A stretch of DNA of 64,000 nt from [Clostridium] symbiosum (GTDB taxonomy: Bacteria > Bacillota > Clostridia > Lachnospirales > Lachnospiraceae), in the NCBI GenBank assembly GCA_036419695.1, contig CP143946.1:4520001-4584000 (forward strand), in the 5' to 3' direction. The notes below the pieces were generated by a model. That model saw only the letters and a program-made list of their open reading frames with translations, was not told the origin of the DNA and searched no databases. The translations under genes and the position numbers were made by a program. The first letter of the stretch is position 1, and every line of letters begins with the position of its first letter. Positions 17,456 through 26,591 of this stretch are shown piece after piece.

Positions 17456-20400
17456 TTATTCTTCATCATCAGAATAATCATCGTCCTGAACGTCGTCAAA
17501 ATCATCCTGAATTTCTGCAAAGTCGTCGCTGTCATCTGTAGTTTCTACAGCCGCTAATTCTCCGTCCTTAAATTCCTGCTCCTGGTAACCAAGGGTTCCG
17601 AGAGACTCGTTCTGGGAGTAATGTTTGCTGTCACTTTCAAGGATAGAACGGATATCTGTATCGCCATAGTCGATTGTTTCGGCCAGTTCCACTTCGGAAC
17701 CGTCCTCTTTGAGGACTCTGACATCCAGGCCCAGGGACTGAAGCTCTTTAAGAAGTACCTTAAAGGACTCAGGGATACCAGGCTCAGGGATATTCTCACC
17801 CTTGATGATTGCCTCATAAGTCTTAACACGGCCTACAACGTCATCAGACTTCACTGTCAGGATCTCCTGCAGTGTGTAGGATGCACCGTATGCCTCGAGA
17901 GCCCAAACCTCCATCTCTCCGAAACGCTGGCCGCCGAACTGAGCTTTACCACCCAGAGGCTGCTGTGTAACGAGGGAGTATGGTCCGGTAGAACGTGCAT
18001 GGATCTTATCATCTACCAGATGGTGGAGCTTGAGGTAATGCATGTGTCCGATTGTTACAGGGCTGTCGAAATATTCTCCTGTACGGCCGTCGCGCAGACG
18101 CACCTTACCGTCGCGCCCCAGAGGCACGCCTTTCCAGAGCGCTCTGTGTTCCAGATGGCTTCCCAGGTATTCCATCAGCTTCGGATCAGCCTTATCTTTG
18201 TATTTCTCTTCAAATTCCTCCCAGGAGCTGTTGACATAGTCATTGGCCAGTTCCAGGGTATCCTGAATATCTATCTCGTTTGCGCCGTCGAAAATCGGTG
18301 TGGACACGTTGAATCCAAGCGCTCTTGCAGCAAGGCTTAAATGGATTTCCAGAACCTGTCCGATATTCATACGTGAAGGCACGCCCAGAGGGTTAAGAAC
18401 GATATCCAGCGGACGTCCGTTCGGAAGAAACGGCATATCCTCTACAGGGAGCACACGGGAAACAACACCCTTATTACCGTGACGGCCGGCCATCTTATCA
18501 CCTACGGAAATCTTACGTTTCTGTGCGATGTAGATGCGGACTGTCTCGTTCACGCCTGGAGAAAGCTCATCACCGTTCTCTCTTGTAAATACCTTGGCAT
18601 CTACGATAATACCGTAAGCGCCGTGAGGTACCTTCAACGAAGTGTCACGCACTTCTCTGGCCTTCTCACCAAAGATGGCACGCAGCAGTCTCTCTTCAGC
18701 GGTAAGCTCCGTCTCTCCCTTTGGAGTAACCTTGCCCACTAGGATGTCCCCTGCACGGACCTCGGCACCGATACGGATGATACCTCTCTCGTCCAGATCT
18801 TTTAATGCGTCCTCGCCGACACCAGGAACATCTCTTGTGATCTCCTCCGGTCCCAGCTTGGTGTCACGTGCTTCTGCCTCATATTCTTCAATATGGACGG
18901 AAGTATAGACATCTTCCTGTACCAGCCGCTCGCTTAAAAGAACGGCATCCTCGTAGTTGTAACCTTCCCAGGTCATGAATCCGATTAACGGGTTCTTGCC
19001 CAGAGCGATCTCACCGTTGTCTGTGGACGGGCCGTCTGCGATAACTTCTCCAGCCTCGATATGATCACCCTTGTAAACAATCGGTTTCTGGTTATAACAG
19101 TTACTCTGGTTGCTTCTCTTGAATTTTGTAAGATGGTAAACATCTCTGTTTCCATCGGAATCTCTCTTGATAATGATCTCGTTGGATGCGGAACGCTCAA
19201 CCACGCCTGCATTCTTTGCAACTACGCAGACACCGGAGTCAACCGCCGCTTTTCCCTCGATACCTGTACCAACGACTGCCGCCTCTGTCTTAAGAAGCGG
19301 AACGGCCTGACGCTGCATGTTGGAACCCATCAGCGCACGGTTGGCATCGTCGTTCTCCAGGAAAGGAATCATGGACGTAGCAACAGAGAATACCATCTTA
19401 GGAGAAACGTCCATCAGGTCGATTCTCTTCTTCTGGAACTCAGATGTCTCCTCGCGGAAACGTCCTGATACGTTATTATGAATGAAGTGGCCTTCCTCGT
19501 CTAACGGCTCATTCGCCTGTGCGACAACGAAGTTATCCTCTTCATCTGCCGTCAGGTATACAACTTCTTCTGTTACGACAGGGTTGTGAGGATCTGTCTT
19601 GTCAACGACACGGTAAGGCGCCTCTACAAATCCGTACTGGTTTACTCTTGCATAGGTTGCAAGGGAGTTGATAAGACCGATGTTCGGACCCTCGGGGGTC
19701 TCGATAGGGCACATGCGGCCGTAATGTGTATAGTGAACATCTCGTACCTCGAATCCGGCACGATCTCTGGAAAGACCGCCAGGTCCCAATGCGGAAAGAC
19801 GTCTCTTATGTGTCAGCTCGGCCAGAGGGTTATTCTGATCCATGAACTGGGACAGCTGGGAGCTTCCGAAGAACTCCTTCACTGCTGCAGTTACCGGCTT
19901 GATATTAATTAAGGACTGTGCGGAAACACCTTCCATATCCTGTGTGGTCATTCTCTCACGAACCACACGCTCCATTCTGGAGAGACCGATACGGTACTGG
20001 TTCTGTAAGAGTTCACCTACGGCACGGATACGTCTGTTGCCCAGATGGTCAATGTCGTCCGCGTTGCCGATGCCGCCTTCCAGGTGCATATTATAGTTGA
20101 TGGAAGCAATGATGTCTTCTTTCGTAATATGCTTTGGAATCAGATCGTGGATATCCCTCTTAATCAGTTCTTTTAATTCTTCCTGAGATCCAGCTTCTGC
20201 CAGAATACCTTCGAGGATTGGGTAGAATACTAACTCTGTAACGCCAACCTCTTCCGGATCGAAATCCACATAGGAAGCAAGGTCTACCATCATATTGGAG
20301 AGAACTTTGTGGTTCTTTCTCTCGCCCTGAATCCAAACGTAAGGGATGGCTGCGTTCTGGATATCGGTTGCGAGCTGTTTATCAACTACCGTACCTTTTT

Positions 20401-21325
20401 CCGCAAGAATTTCACCGGTTGACATGTCTACGACATCTTCACCCAGTGTCTGGCCGGAAATACGGTTTTTAAAATGAAGTTTCTTATTGAATTTATAACG
20501 GCCTACCTTTGCAAGGTCATATCTTCTGGGGTCGAAGAACATGCTGTTTAATAAGCTCTCTGCACTGTCTACGGAAAGAGGCTCGCCCGGACGGATCTTC
20601 TTATATAATTCCAGAAGGCCATCCTGGTAGTTGCTGGAAGGATCTTTCTCAAAGCTCTTCTCCAGCTTCAGCTCTTCACCGAACAGCTCAATGATCTCTG
20701 CATTGGTTCCATAACCCAGGGCACGGATCAGGACGGTAACCGGAACTTTTCTCGTTCTGTCCACGCGGACATAGAAAATATCGTTGGAATCCGTCTCATA
20801 CTCAAGCCATGCTCCACGGTTCGGGATAACTGTACAGCTGTAAAGCTCCGTACCAACCTTATCATGTGCAATACCGTAATATATACCAGGGGAACGTACT
20901 AACTGGCTTACGATAACACGCTCAGCGCCGTTGATTACAAAGGAACCGGTGTCGGTCATAAGCGGCAGATCGCCCATGAAAATCTCATGTTCATTAATCT
21001 CGTCTTTATCCTTATTGCAAAGTCTAACCTTTACTTTTAAAGGAGCAGCATAAGTTGCATCACGTTCCTTACACTCTTCGATCGTATATTTGATGTCATC
21101 TTTACACAGTGTAAAATCTACAAAGTCCAAACTCAAGTGCCCGGCAAAGTCTGCAATCGGGGAGATGTCAGCAAACACTTCACGAAGGCCCTCATCGAGG
21201 AACCACTGATAAGAGTTTTTCTGAATCTCAATCAAGTTCGGCATTTCCAGAACTTCTTTTTGTCTTGAGAAGGTCATTCTTACACCTTTACCGGCTTTCA
21301 CCGGACGCATCCTGCTTTTCTCCAT
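17456..21325 (-). CDS. rpoB: RNA polymerase beta subunit
   Basis: The 1289-aa beta subunit. The rifampicin pocket is wild type: D496, H506 and S511 correspond to E. coli D516, H526 and S531, so no common resistance change is visible. The C-terminus ends in an acidic tail. The start at 21325 is chosen because AGGGGTG precedes this ATG by 8 bp; an in-frame GTG 12 bp earlier would have its codon inside that ribosome site. No rplJ or rplL lies upstream: the gene has its own promoter. Confidence 0.98.
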   Translation of the reverse strand: MEKSRMRPVKAGKGVRMTFSRQKEVLEMPNLIEIQKNSYQWFLDEGLREVFADISPIADFAGHLSLDFVDFTLCKDDIKYTIEECKERDATYAAPLKVKVRLCNKDKDEINEHEIFMGDLPLMTDTGSFVINGAERVIVSQLVRSPGIYYGIAHDKVGTELYSCTVIPNRGAWLEYETDSNDIFYVRVDRTRKVPVTVLIRALGYGTNAEIIELFGEELKLEKSFEKDPSSNYQDGLLELYKKIRPGEPLSVDSAESLLNSMFFDPRRYDLAKVGRYKFNKKLHFKNRISGQTLGEDVVDMSTGEILAEKGTVVDKQLATDIQNAAIPYVWIQGERKNHKVLSNMMVDLASYVDFDPEEVGVTELVFYPILEGILAEAGSQEELKELIKRDIHDLIPKHITKEDIIASINYNMHLEGGIGNADDIDHLGNRRIRAVGELLQNQYRIGLSRMERVVRERMTTQDMEGVSAQSLINIKPVTAAVKEFFGSSQLSQFMDQNNPLAELTHKRRLSALGPGGLSRDRAGFEVRDVHYTHYGRMCPIETPEGPNIGLINSLATYARVNQYGFVEAPYRVVDKTDPHNPVVTEEVVYLTADEEDNFVVAQANEPLDEEGHFIHNNVSGRFREETSEFQKKRIDLMDVSPKMVFSVATSMIPFLENDDANRALMGSNMQRQAVPLLKTEAAVVGTGIEGKAAVDSGVCVVAKNAGVVERSASNEIIIKRDSDGNRDVYHLTKFKRSNQSNCYNQKPIVYKGDHIEAGEVIADGPSTDNGEIALGKNPLIGFMTWEGYNYEDAVLLSERLVQEDVYTSVHIEEYEAEARDTKLGPEEITRDVPGVGEDALKDLDERGIIRIGAEVRAGDILVGKVTPKGETELTAEERLLRAIFGEKAREVRDTSLKVPHGAYGIIVDAKVFTRENGDELSPGVNETVRIYIAQKRKISVGDKMAGRHGNKGVVSRVLPVEDMPFLPNGRPLDIVLNPLGVPSRMNIGQVLEIHLSLAARALGFNVSTPIFDGANEIDIQDTLELANDYVNSSWEEFEEKYKDKADPKLMEYLGSHLEHRALWKGVPLGRDGKVRLRDGRTGEYFDSPVTIGHMHYLKLHHLVDDKIHARSTGPYSLVTQQPLGGKAQFGGQRFGEMEVWALEAYGASYTLQEILTVKSDDVVGRVKTYEAIIKGENIPEPGIPESFKVLLKELQSLGLDVRVLKEDGSEVELAETIDYGDTDIRSILESDSKHYSQNESLGTLGYQEQEFKDGELAAVETTDDSDDFAEIQDDFDDVQDDDYSDDEE

Positions 21326-21415
21326 TCGACGTTTCACCCCTGTTTTCTTTCTATGGTTTAATTTTGGGCATACTACGGCCTTATGAGCCTAGCTTACCAC
21401 AATAGTGCATTTTTC

Positions 21416-21444
21416 ATCTTATCATGAAATAATTTGTGTGTCAA
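21416..21444 (-). promoter_or_regulatory. Strong sigma-A promoter of rpoBC
   Basis: Minus strand TTGACA (21439-21444), 17 bp, TAAGAT (21416-21421). A perfect -35 and a 5/6 -10, giving a leader of about 80 nt before rpoB. This directly explains transcription of rpoBC without ribosomal protein genes upstream. Confidence 0.85.
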
Positions 21445-21486
21445 GGAAATTTTTGCCCAGATTTCCTGTATTTATGCGGGTGGGGG

Positions 21487-21746
21487 ATGAAAAGGCCGGA
21501 CGCTGGATTGGCATGGATGGGCGGTCCTTGGGAAGGGGGAGCGCTGGGGAGAAGGGCAGATATGATTATTCCGGGAAACGCTTTCGCTCGGTGAAGTGCG
21601 TAGCTGCGCTAGACTCGTGGAATACCTCGTCAAGTGCAGACGGACTTCAAGGTTCCCTGCATAATCATATCTGCCCTTCTCCCCCTCCACTAAGTTTTCG
21701 CAGGACCGTCCTTCCATGCAATCCGGCTGGTTGTCCTCTTTTTCAT
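21487..21746. repeat. About 260-bp imperfect palindromic element
   Basis: The two halves are imperfect reverse complements. The strongest match is GAAGGGCAGATATGATTAT (21551-21569) against its complement at 21661-21679. Outer arms also match (ATGAAAA...GGTCCT against AGGACC...TTTTCAT), and the centre (about 21590-21650) carries smaller matches around GAAGTGCGTAGCTGCGC and its counterpart. No convincing protein is encoded. The structure fits a MITE-like or REP-like intergenic element, or a very long RNA hairpin, just upstream of the rpoB promoter. Gap 21326-22288 holds this, the promoter, two small AT-rich repeats and a hairpin. Confidence 0.7.
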
Positions 21747-21882
21747 GGGGAAGGTATTTGTCGAGATCGCGTAGGTTTTGTAGAAATAAAAAGGGGGTGG
21801 CTGGATGATTTATAATGTCTATGTCGAATTTGTCCGTAATGGTTTATATGTAGTGGTTCGGCTGTGTAATCGTTCCTCTATA

Positions 21883-21914
21883 TAATGATTCATCTACGTA
21901 ATGATTCATCTATG
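21883..21914. repeat. 16-bp tandem duplication
   Basis: TAATGATTCATCTACG is followed at once by TAATGATTCATCTATG (21883-21898, 21899-21914). One mismatch, AT-rich, non-coding. Confidence 0.7.
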
Positions 21915-21964
21915 TAGTTGCTTATATTTATAAACCGGCTTGTCGCTCATACTTTATCTGTCTG

Positions 21965-22014
21965 TGTTTTATATTTATTTATGTTTTATATTTATTTATG
22001 TTTTATATTTATTA
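21965..22014. repeat. 17-bp tandem repeat, three copies
   Basis: The unit TGTTTTATATTTATTTA occurs twice exactly and a third time slightly shortened. Low-complexity AT sequence in the gap between rpoB and the amidohydrolase operon. Confidence 0.75.
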
Positions 22015-22038
22015 TAGAAAGAAGTCTTGAGAATTTGC

Positions 22039-22117
22039 AAAACAGACCTTAATGAAAAGCAGCGGCCGGCTGTTCGTGATTTTGTTTCCGGCTGTGGTTG
22101 TTCTTAAGGTCCGTTTT
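22039..22117 (-). terminator. Long hairpin downstream of the RpiR operon
   Basis: Arms AAAACAGACCTTAA (22039-22052) and TTAAGGTCCGTTTT (22104-22117) pair with one mismatch and enclose a further partly paired GC-rich region. It lies 172 bp past the last gene of the leftward operon, and the T-rich end of the arm fits a terminator. Confidence 0.45.
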
Positions 22118-22288
22118 GGGTTTATTAAGCTTGATTCGGTTTTATTGAGTTTTTTGACTTTATTTAGTATTGTTTTATTTCTTTTGTATAAGTGGTTTTT
22201 TAGCTATCTTCCATTTCTATTTACTATGTTTTGTTCTTATACTGTTATGTTTGTTCTCACCTTTAGCCATGTTTCGGCGCTTTTAGTT

Positions 22289-23467
22289 TTAAACATAGTT
22301 TATGAAATATTCCCCCAGCAGGGCCAGGGCTTCTTTCAGGGTGGCTTCTTTGGGGAGGAATTTTTCGTTGTGCAGTGGGTATTCACTTTCGCAGCCCATG
22401 AAAAAATACATGGTTGGAAGGATCCGGCCGTAGAAGGAGAAGTCTTCGCCGATTAGGCTGGGGGAGATTTCTGTGTGGACAGAATCTTTTCCCAGTATGG
22501 TTTCGGCGGCGTCCCGGAATTTGGCTGTGAGGCGGGTGTCGTTGTTTACCAGGGCATAGCCGTCTTCTATGGTGACGGTTGTGGTCCCGCGGTAGGCCGT
22601 CGCTATGTTATGGGCCAGTTCTTCTATTCTTTTGTGTATGAATAACCGGATTTCCGGGTTCAGGCTGCGGATTGTTCCCTCAATCAGCACCTCATCACAT
22701 ATGATGTTGTAACGGCCCGATGTTTTGATGGAACCGATTGAAATGAGCACAGTTTCAAAGGGGCTGATTTCACGCCGGATTTTATGTTCCACCGCGCTGA
22801 TGATCTCTGCTGCGATTGAGATGGCATCTACCCCTTTCTGCGGTTCGGCAGCGTGCGCTTTTTTGCCGGTCACCTGAATCAGGAGTTTATCGGATGATGC
22901 CATGATGGGGCCTGGTTTTACGGCGATTTCCCCGACTCTCAGTTCTGGCCACATGTGCAGTCCGTAGAATTCTGTTACACCGTATTTTTCAAATATTCCA
23001 CGGGCGATTACGGCCCTGGCGCCCCCGGTGGGGTTGCACTCCTCCGCGGGCTGGAATACGAGCAGCACGTTTACGTTTAAAAAAGCTCTGAATTTCCAGA
23101 GAATTACGGAGAGTCCCGCTGCGATGGATGCATGCATGTCATGGCCGCAGGCGTGCATGACGCCCATGTTGACGGATTTAAATTCTATCTCGTTTTTTTC
23201 CTCAATCGGCAGGGCATCAATGTCGGCGCGGAAGCCGACCGTGCGCTCTTTCCGGCAATTGATCCATACATAGCCGCCGGTCATATTTTCGAATCCGTAA
23301 AATGGCACTCCATATTCTTCCAGAAACAGTTTTATCCGCGAAGTAGTCCCCGTCTCCCGATAACCCTGTTCCGGATGCGCATGGATTTCCCGCCTGAGCG
23401 TTCTGACACCAGGGAGAATTTCCTGCAAAAATGCCTGTATCTGCGGATTATTTAAAAATGCTTTCAT
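22289..23467 (-). CDS. M20D amidohydrolase (N-acyl-amino acid / aminoacyl conjugate hydrolase)
   Basis: A 392-aa cytosolic M20D peptidase. Metal ligands are visible: C107, H109 in MHACGHDMH, E142/E143 in QPAEE, and the late His/Glu region around GEDFSFY. Relatives remove acyl, indole-acetyl or peptide groups from amino acids (IAA-amino acid hydrolase, hippurate hydrolase, aminobenzoyl-glutamate hydrolase). It overlaps the upstream epimerase gene by 20 bp, so the two are translationally coupled, and it is the last gene of the RpiR-headed operon. Exact substrate unknown; an N-acyl or dipeptide product of the neighbouring enzymes is a reasonable guess. Confidence 0.88.
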   Translation of the reverse strand: MKAFLNNPQIQAFLQEILPGVRTLRREIHAHPEQGYRETGTTSRIKLFLEEYGVPFYGFENMTGGYVWINCRKERTVGFRADIDALPIEEKNEIEFKSVNMGVMHACGHDMHASIAAGLSVILWKFRAFLNVNVLLVFQPAEECNPTGGARAVIARGIFEKYGVTEFYGLHMWPELRVGEIAVKPGPIMASSDKLLIQVTGKKAHAAEPQKGVDAISIAAEIISAVEHKIRREISPFETVLISIGSIKTSGRYNIICDEVLIEGTIRSLNPEIRLFIHKRIEELAHNIATAYRGTTTVTIEDGYALVNNDTRLTAKFRDAAETILGKDSVHTEISPSLIGEDFSFYGRILPTMYFFMGCESEYPLHNEKFLPKEATLKEALALLGEYFINYV

Positions 23468-24545
23468 CTACTTCGATTCCCAGGCCTGGCAATTGGGGGA
23501 CTTCTACAAAACCATCCTTGACTTTAAAATCTTCTATTATAATATCATGCTGGTGCAGCGGACCCCCGAGCAGTAAATCATTGGGAATATCCGCATTCGG
23601 CGTGCTGGCCACAAAATGGATGCTGGCGGCCGATCCAATTCCCACTTCCAGGTTGCTTCCTGCCGTTGCAGACAGGCCTTCCGCCTCCAGGCATGCGGCA
23701 ATCTTCTTCGCCATTGTCAGACCTCCAACTTTTCCGACCTTTATGTTTACACTGTCGCAGGCTTTTTCGCGGATCACCGTGTTTACGGCATGGTAATCTG
23801 AAACCGACTCATCCGCCATGATGGGAGTTTTCAGGCGTTCACGCAGCATTCTCATGCCCTGGATATCCCACCGTTTTACCGGCTGTTCGATGCTCTCCAG
23901 GCCGAACTCTTCCAGCCTTTGAAATGTCTGATACGCGGCGCTGTAATTGTATCCCTGGTTGGCATCCAGACGCAGCGGAAAGCCGTCTCCCAGTTCATCA
24001 CGAATGCGTTTTACCAATTTTATATCGACTTCCGGTGATTTTCCCACTTTTACTTTCAGAACACGGTATCCCTCCTGCAGTTTTTCCCTGGCCTCCTGGA
24101 TGGATGCATCTAAATCCTGCATACCAACCACCCAGCTAAGGGCCACTTTCTCCCGGTATAATCCTCCGAGCAGCCGATATGCCGGGACATCCAGCATTTT
24201 TCCCATGATGTCGTATAGTGCCATGTCTGCCGCCGACTTCGCCGCATAATTTCCGTATATGGCAAAATTCATTTTTTCATGAATTACTTCCGTATCAAAA
24301 ACATTCATTCCGATCAGCGCGTCCCTCAGATAGCGGTTGACGGCCACCTCCATCGTATAGCCTGTTTCTCCCATAAAGGCCGGCGACGGAGCCGCTTCTC
24401 CGAATCCTACGATGCCGTCCTCCGTTGTGATTCTAATTACGCCATGGGCCCTGGTGCTCTGCTCGTACAGCGAGATTTTCCACTGTTTCTTCAGCGGAAG
24501 TTCCAGAACCTTGATTTCCACATTTTTTATGATTCCTCTGTTCAT
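23448..24545 (-). CDS. Enolase-superfamily racemase/cycloisomerase (MLE subgroup, dipeptide-epimerase-like)
   Basis: A 365-aa member of the muconate-lactonizing-enzyme subgroup. The two acid/base lysines are K166 (in KVKVGK, 164-169) and K269 (NIKVGK); metal ligands are D194 (DANQGY), E220 (EQP) and D245 (ADES). The same residues serve muconate cycloisomerase, o-succinylbenzoate synthase, N-succinylamino acid racemase and L-Ala-D/L-Glu epimerase. In an operon with an M20 hydrolase and amidases, a racemase/epimerase acting on an N-acyl amino acid or dipeptide is the most likely role, but sequence alone does not decide. Confidence 0.85.
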   Translation of the reverse strand: MNRGIIKNVEIKVLELPLKKQWKISLYEQSTRAHGVIRITTEDGIVGFGEAAPSPAFMGETGYTMEVAVNRYLRDALIGMNVFDTEVIHEKMNFAIYGNYAAKSAADMALYDIMGKMLDVPAYRLLGGLYREKVALSWVVGMQDLDASIQEAREKLQEGYRVLKVKVGKSPEVDIKLVKRIRDELGDGFPLRLDANQGYNYSAAYQTFQRLEEFGLESIEQPVKRWDIQGMRMLRERLKTPIMADESVSDYHAVNTVIREKACDSVNIKVGKVGGLTMAKKIAACLEAEGLSATAGSNLEVGIGSAASIHFVASTPNADIPNDLLLGGPLHQHDIIIEDFKVKDGFVEVPQLPGLGIEVDESIFK

Positions 24546-24569
24546 GTTTTTATTCCTCTATTCTTTTAC

Positions 24570-24715
24570 ATTAAAATTTCTTATACTTTCTTTTTTTATA
24601 CCCTCTTCTTTCGTGCCTTCTTATTTGTGCCTTCTTATTTTTACCTTCTTTCTATGCAGCTTCTTTCTTTGCAGCTTCTTTTAATATTTAAAGCTTCTTT
24701 TTATCCCTTCTCTTG
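24570..24715. repeat. Pyrimidine/purine-biased short repeats between operon genes
   Basis: The plus strand is almost pure pyrimidine with degenerate tandem units (GCCTTCTTATTT twice, GCAGCTTCTTTCTTT-like twice). On the transcribed strand this becomes A/G-rich GAAGG/AGAAGC repeats. Possible slippage-prone or ribosome-site-like tract in the 214-bp gap before the epimerase gene. Confidence 0.5.
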
Positions 24716-24759
24716 TTTGAAAATAACAAAACCTCTCGTTTAATCACTCAGCCCGTCTT

Positions 24760-25533
24760 CTAATATAAATTCCTGTAGAGCAATTTCCCGATTTCCTGAT
24801 TCAGCCAAATCCCCTCCTGATTGTCGGCAAGATCTTTTGTAAGCACAATAACGATGATTTCTTCCCCATTTGCACATATAATACCCGCATCATGTTCCAC
24901 TCCCGGCAAATCCCCGGTCTTATGTGCAAAGCGGATTTCTTCTCCCATAAAAACCGGGAGTTTATTATTGCACTGCTGACGGAACAGGATATCCAGAATC
25001 TCCTCCCTGAATGGGCTCTTTAAAACCGCCTTCAGAATCTTCCTGATATCCGCGGCGCTTGTGTCGTTGTCAAGTCCCACCTTTTTTGCCTCCGCATCCA
25101 TCATCTTCCTGAGAAGAGCCGTATCATTCATCTCCAGTGCTTTAATTTCACAATTGATCTCAGGCATTCCTATCCTATCAATTAAGAGGTTCGTGGCAAT
25201 ATTGTCGCTCAGGGTGATCATCAACACGGCTAAATCACGGATCGTCGGGTTAAGACCGTTTTCCAAATCTTTGAGCACCCCGAATCCCCCCACATGGCAG
25301 TCTTTTGTCACCTCTACGCGGGTTTCCAAAACGATCTGCCCTTTTTCCGCCATCGAAAATAATGTTAAGAGTATCGGAAGCTTGATAAGACTGGCGGCCG
25401 GAAAAATTTCATTCCCGTTTATTTCAATTTTCTCTCCGGTTCTCATGTTTTCGACAATGACGGACTTACTTCCGGACACACGGGAACAGAGGTTTGTAAT
25501 CTCTTTTTCCAGCTTTACCGCATCCATTCCCAT
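24760..25533 (-). CDS. Cytosolic class A beta-lactamase-fold serine hydrolase
   Basis: A 257-aa protein with the class A signature: S48-x-x-K51 (AASLIKLP), S109-D110-N111, and K205-T206-G207. It has no signal peptide or lipobox, so it stays in the cytosol, unlike resistance beta-lactamases. The omega-loop Glu motif (ExELN) is not recognisable; the region reads MMDAEAKKVGLDNDTS. It belongs to the Beta-lactamase2 group rather than a known resistance family. Its start overlaps the stop of the nitrilase gene (TAATG), with GGAGGAG inside that gene. Catabolic hydrolysis of a lactam or amide is inferred from the operon. Confidence 0.82.
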   Translation of the reverse strand: MGMDAVKLEKEITNLCSRVSGSKSVIVENMRTGEKIEINGNEIFPAASLIKLPILLTLFSMAEKGQIVLETRVEVTKDCHVGGFGVLKDLENGLNPTIRDLAVLMITLSDNIATNLLIDRIGMPEINCEIKALEMNDTALLRKMMDAEAKKVGLDNDTSAADIRKILKAVLKSPFREEILDILFRQQCNNKLPVFMGEEIRFAHKTGDLPGVEHDAGIICANGEEIIVIVLTKDLADNQEGIWLNQEIGKLLYRNLY

Positions 25534-26351
25534 TACTCCTCCCCGGCCAGAATCTCACCGTAGCTTCCCGGTCTGCGGTCGCGGAACATGTGGATGGTTT
25601 CACGTATTTCTTTTACCGCGGAAAGATCCACCGTTCCGGTAATAATTTCTTCACCGTCTCCTCCCTCCGCAATCACCGTTCCCCAAGGATCAATGATAAT
25701 TGAATGGCCGCAGTAGGTGCCCATCGGGCTTTCCCCCACACGGTTGCAGGCCACAATAAACATCTGGTTTTCTATGGCTCTTGCCATTAAAAGCGTTCTC
25801 CAGTGAGATACCCTGGGATTGGGAAAATTGGATGTGACGATCACCATTTCTGCCCCCTTCAGCGCATAGGTGCGGGACAGCTCGCAGAACCGGATATCGT
25901 AACAGATCATAAAGCCGACCCGGCCCAGCTCCGTATCGTAAACCTCCGTCTTTGTGCCATGCAGATACGGCACATCCTCATCCATATCGCTGTATAGATG
26001 CATTTTACTGTAATCACCTACAATTTTTCCCTCCCGGTTAATCAGAAACGTCGTATTTCTCATACCGTCGTCAAACTGAATTCCGATTGAGCCTGCCACG
26101 ATCCATACAGAATGTTTTTTTGCACATTCTTTTAATACGGTGACTGCAGGACCGTCAATTGTTTCGATATAATCTCCCATGTGATGAAACATTTCATCTG
26201 AGAAACCCGAGGACCAGTCCTCCGGCAGCACGATCACATCAGGTCTCGGCGTCTTCTTCATTGCCGTATTAATTAAATCAGTTACATGCGCGGCGTTATA
26301 TTCAAAATCACAAAATTTAATATCTGTCTGAAGTAATGCAAAATTTGTCAT
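25533..26351 (-). CDS. Carbon-nitrogen hydrolase (nitrilase superfamily amidase)
   Basis: A 272-aa nitrilase-superfamily protein with the Glu-Lys-Cys triad E44 (VLPED), K116 (DYSKMHL) and C150 (MICYDIRF). The DIRF context and length resemble omega-amidase (YafV/Nit2-like), which deaminates alpha-ketoglutaramate, and related amidases. True nitrile hydrolysis is less likely. It is translationally coupled (TAATG) to the serine hydrolase, so one pathway probably uses both to open amide bonds. Cytosolic. Confidence 0.88.
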   Translation of the reverse strand: MTNFALLQTDIKFCDFEYNAAHVTDLINTAMKKTPRPDVIVLPEDWSSGFSDEMFHHMGDYIETIDGPAVTVLKECAKKHSVWIVAGSIGIQFDDGMRNTTFLINREGKIVGDYSKMHLYSDMDEDVPYLHGTKTEVYDTELGRVGFMICYDIRFCELSRTYALKGAEMVIVTSNFPNPRVSHWRTLLMARAIENQMFIVACNRVGESPMGTYCGHSIIIDPWGTVIAEGGDGEEIITGTVDLSAVKEIRETIHMFRDRRPGSYGEILAGEE

Positions 26352-26591
26352 TTTATCCCCTTTTATACCTTTCCTTCTGTTGTTTTTAAACTCAATTCCT
26401 GGCCACGATCCGGCGCCTTCAGAGGCATTCCGGACTACTTCCTTTTAATTTGGACCGGGGATTCTGCTCCCCAGCTAGTTCCCCGATCCCCTGATGCAGT
26501 TCTCGTTTAAAATTCTCCGGATGTTCAATACCATCGCAGCTTCCACCACGCAAAATGCCGCCGCTTGAACAGCCATGTCATACTTTTTTTG

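Noticed and set aside
14266..20694. Many long open frames opposite rpoB and rpoC
   Set aside because: They are antisense shadows of highly conserved coding sequence.
21405..21815. Open frames on both strands upstream of rpoB
   Set aside because: They arise from the large inverted repeat, which gives similar peptides on both strands; no ribosome site or domain supports them.
22052..22456. Hydrophobic 134-codon frame on the plus strand
   Set aside because: It overlaps the M20D gene antisense and its hydrophobicity comes from T-rich non-coding sequence.
24760..25533. Antibiotic resistance beta-lactamase
   Set aside because: No export signal, atypical omega loop, and tight coupling to amide-catabolic genes.
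26352..26591. Short frame starting MAVQAAAF on the minus strand
   Set aside because: About 33 codons, no ribosome site and no recognisable family.
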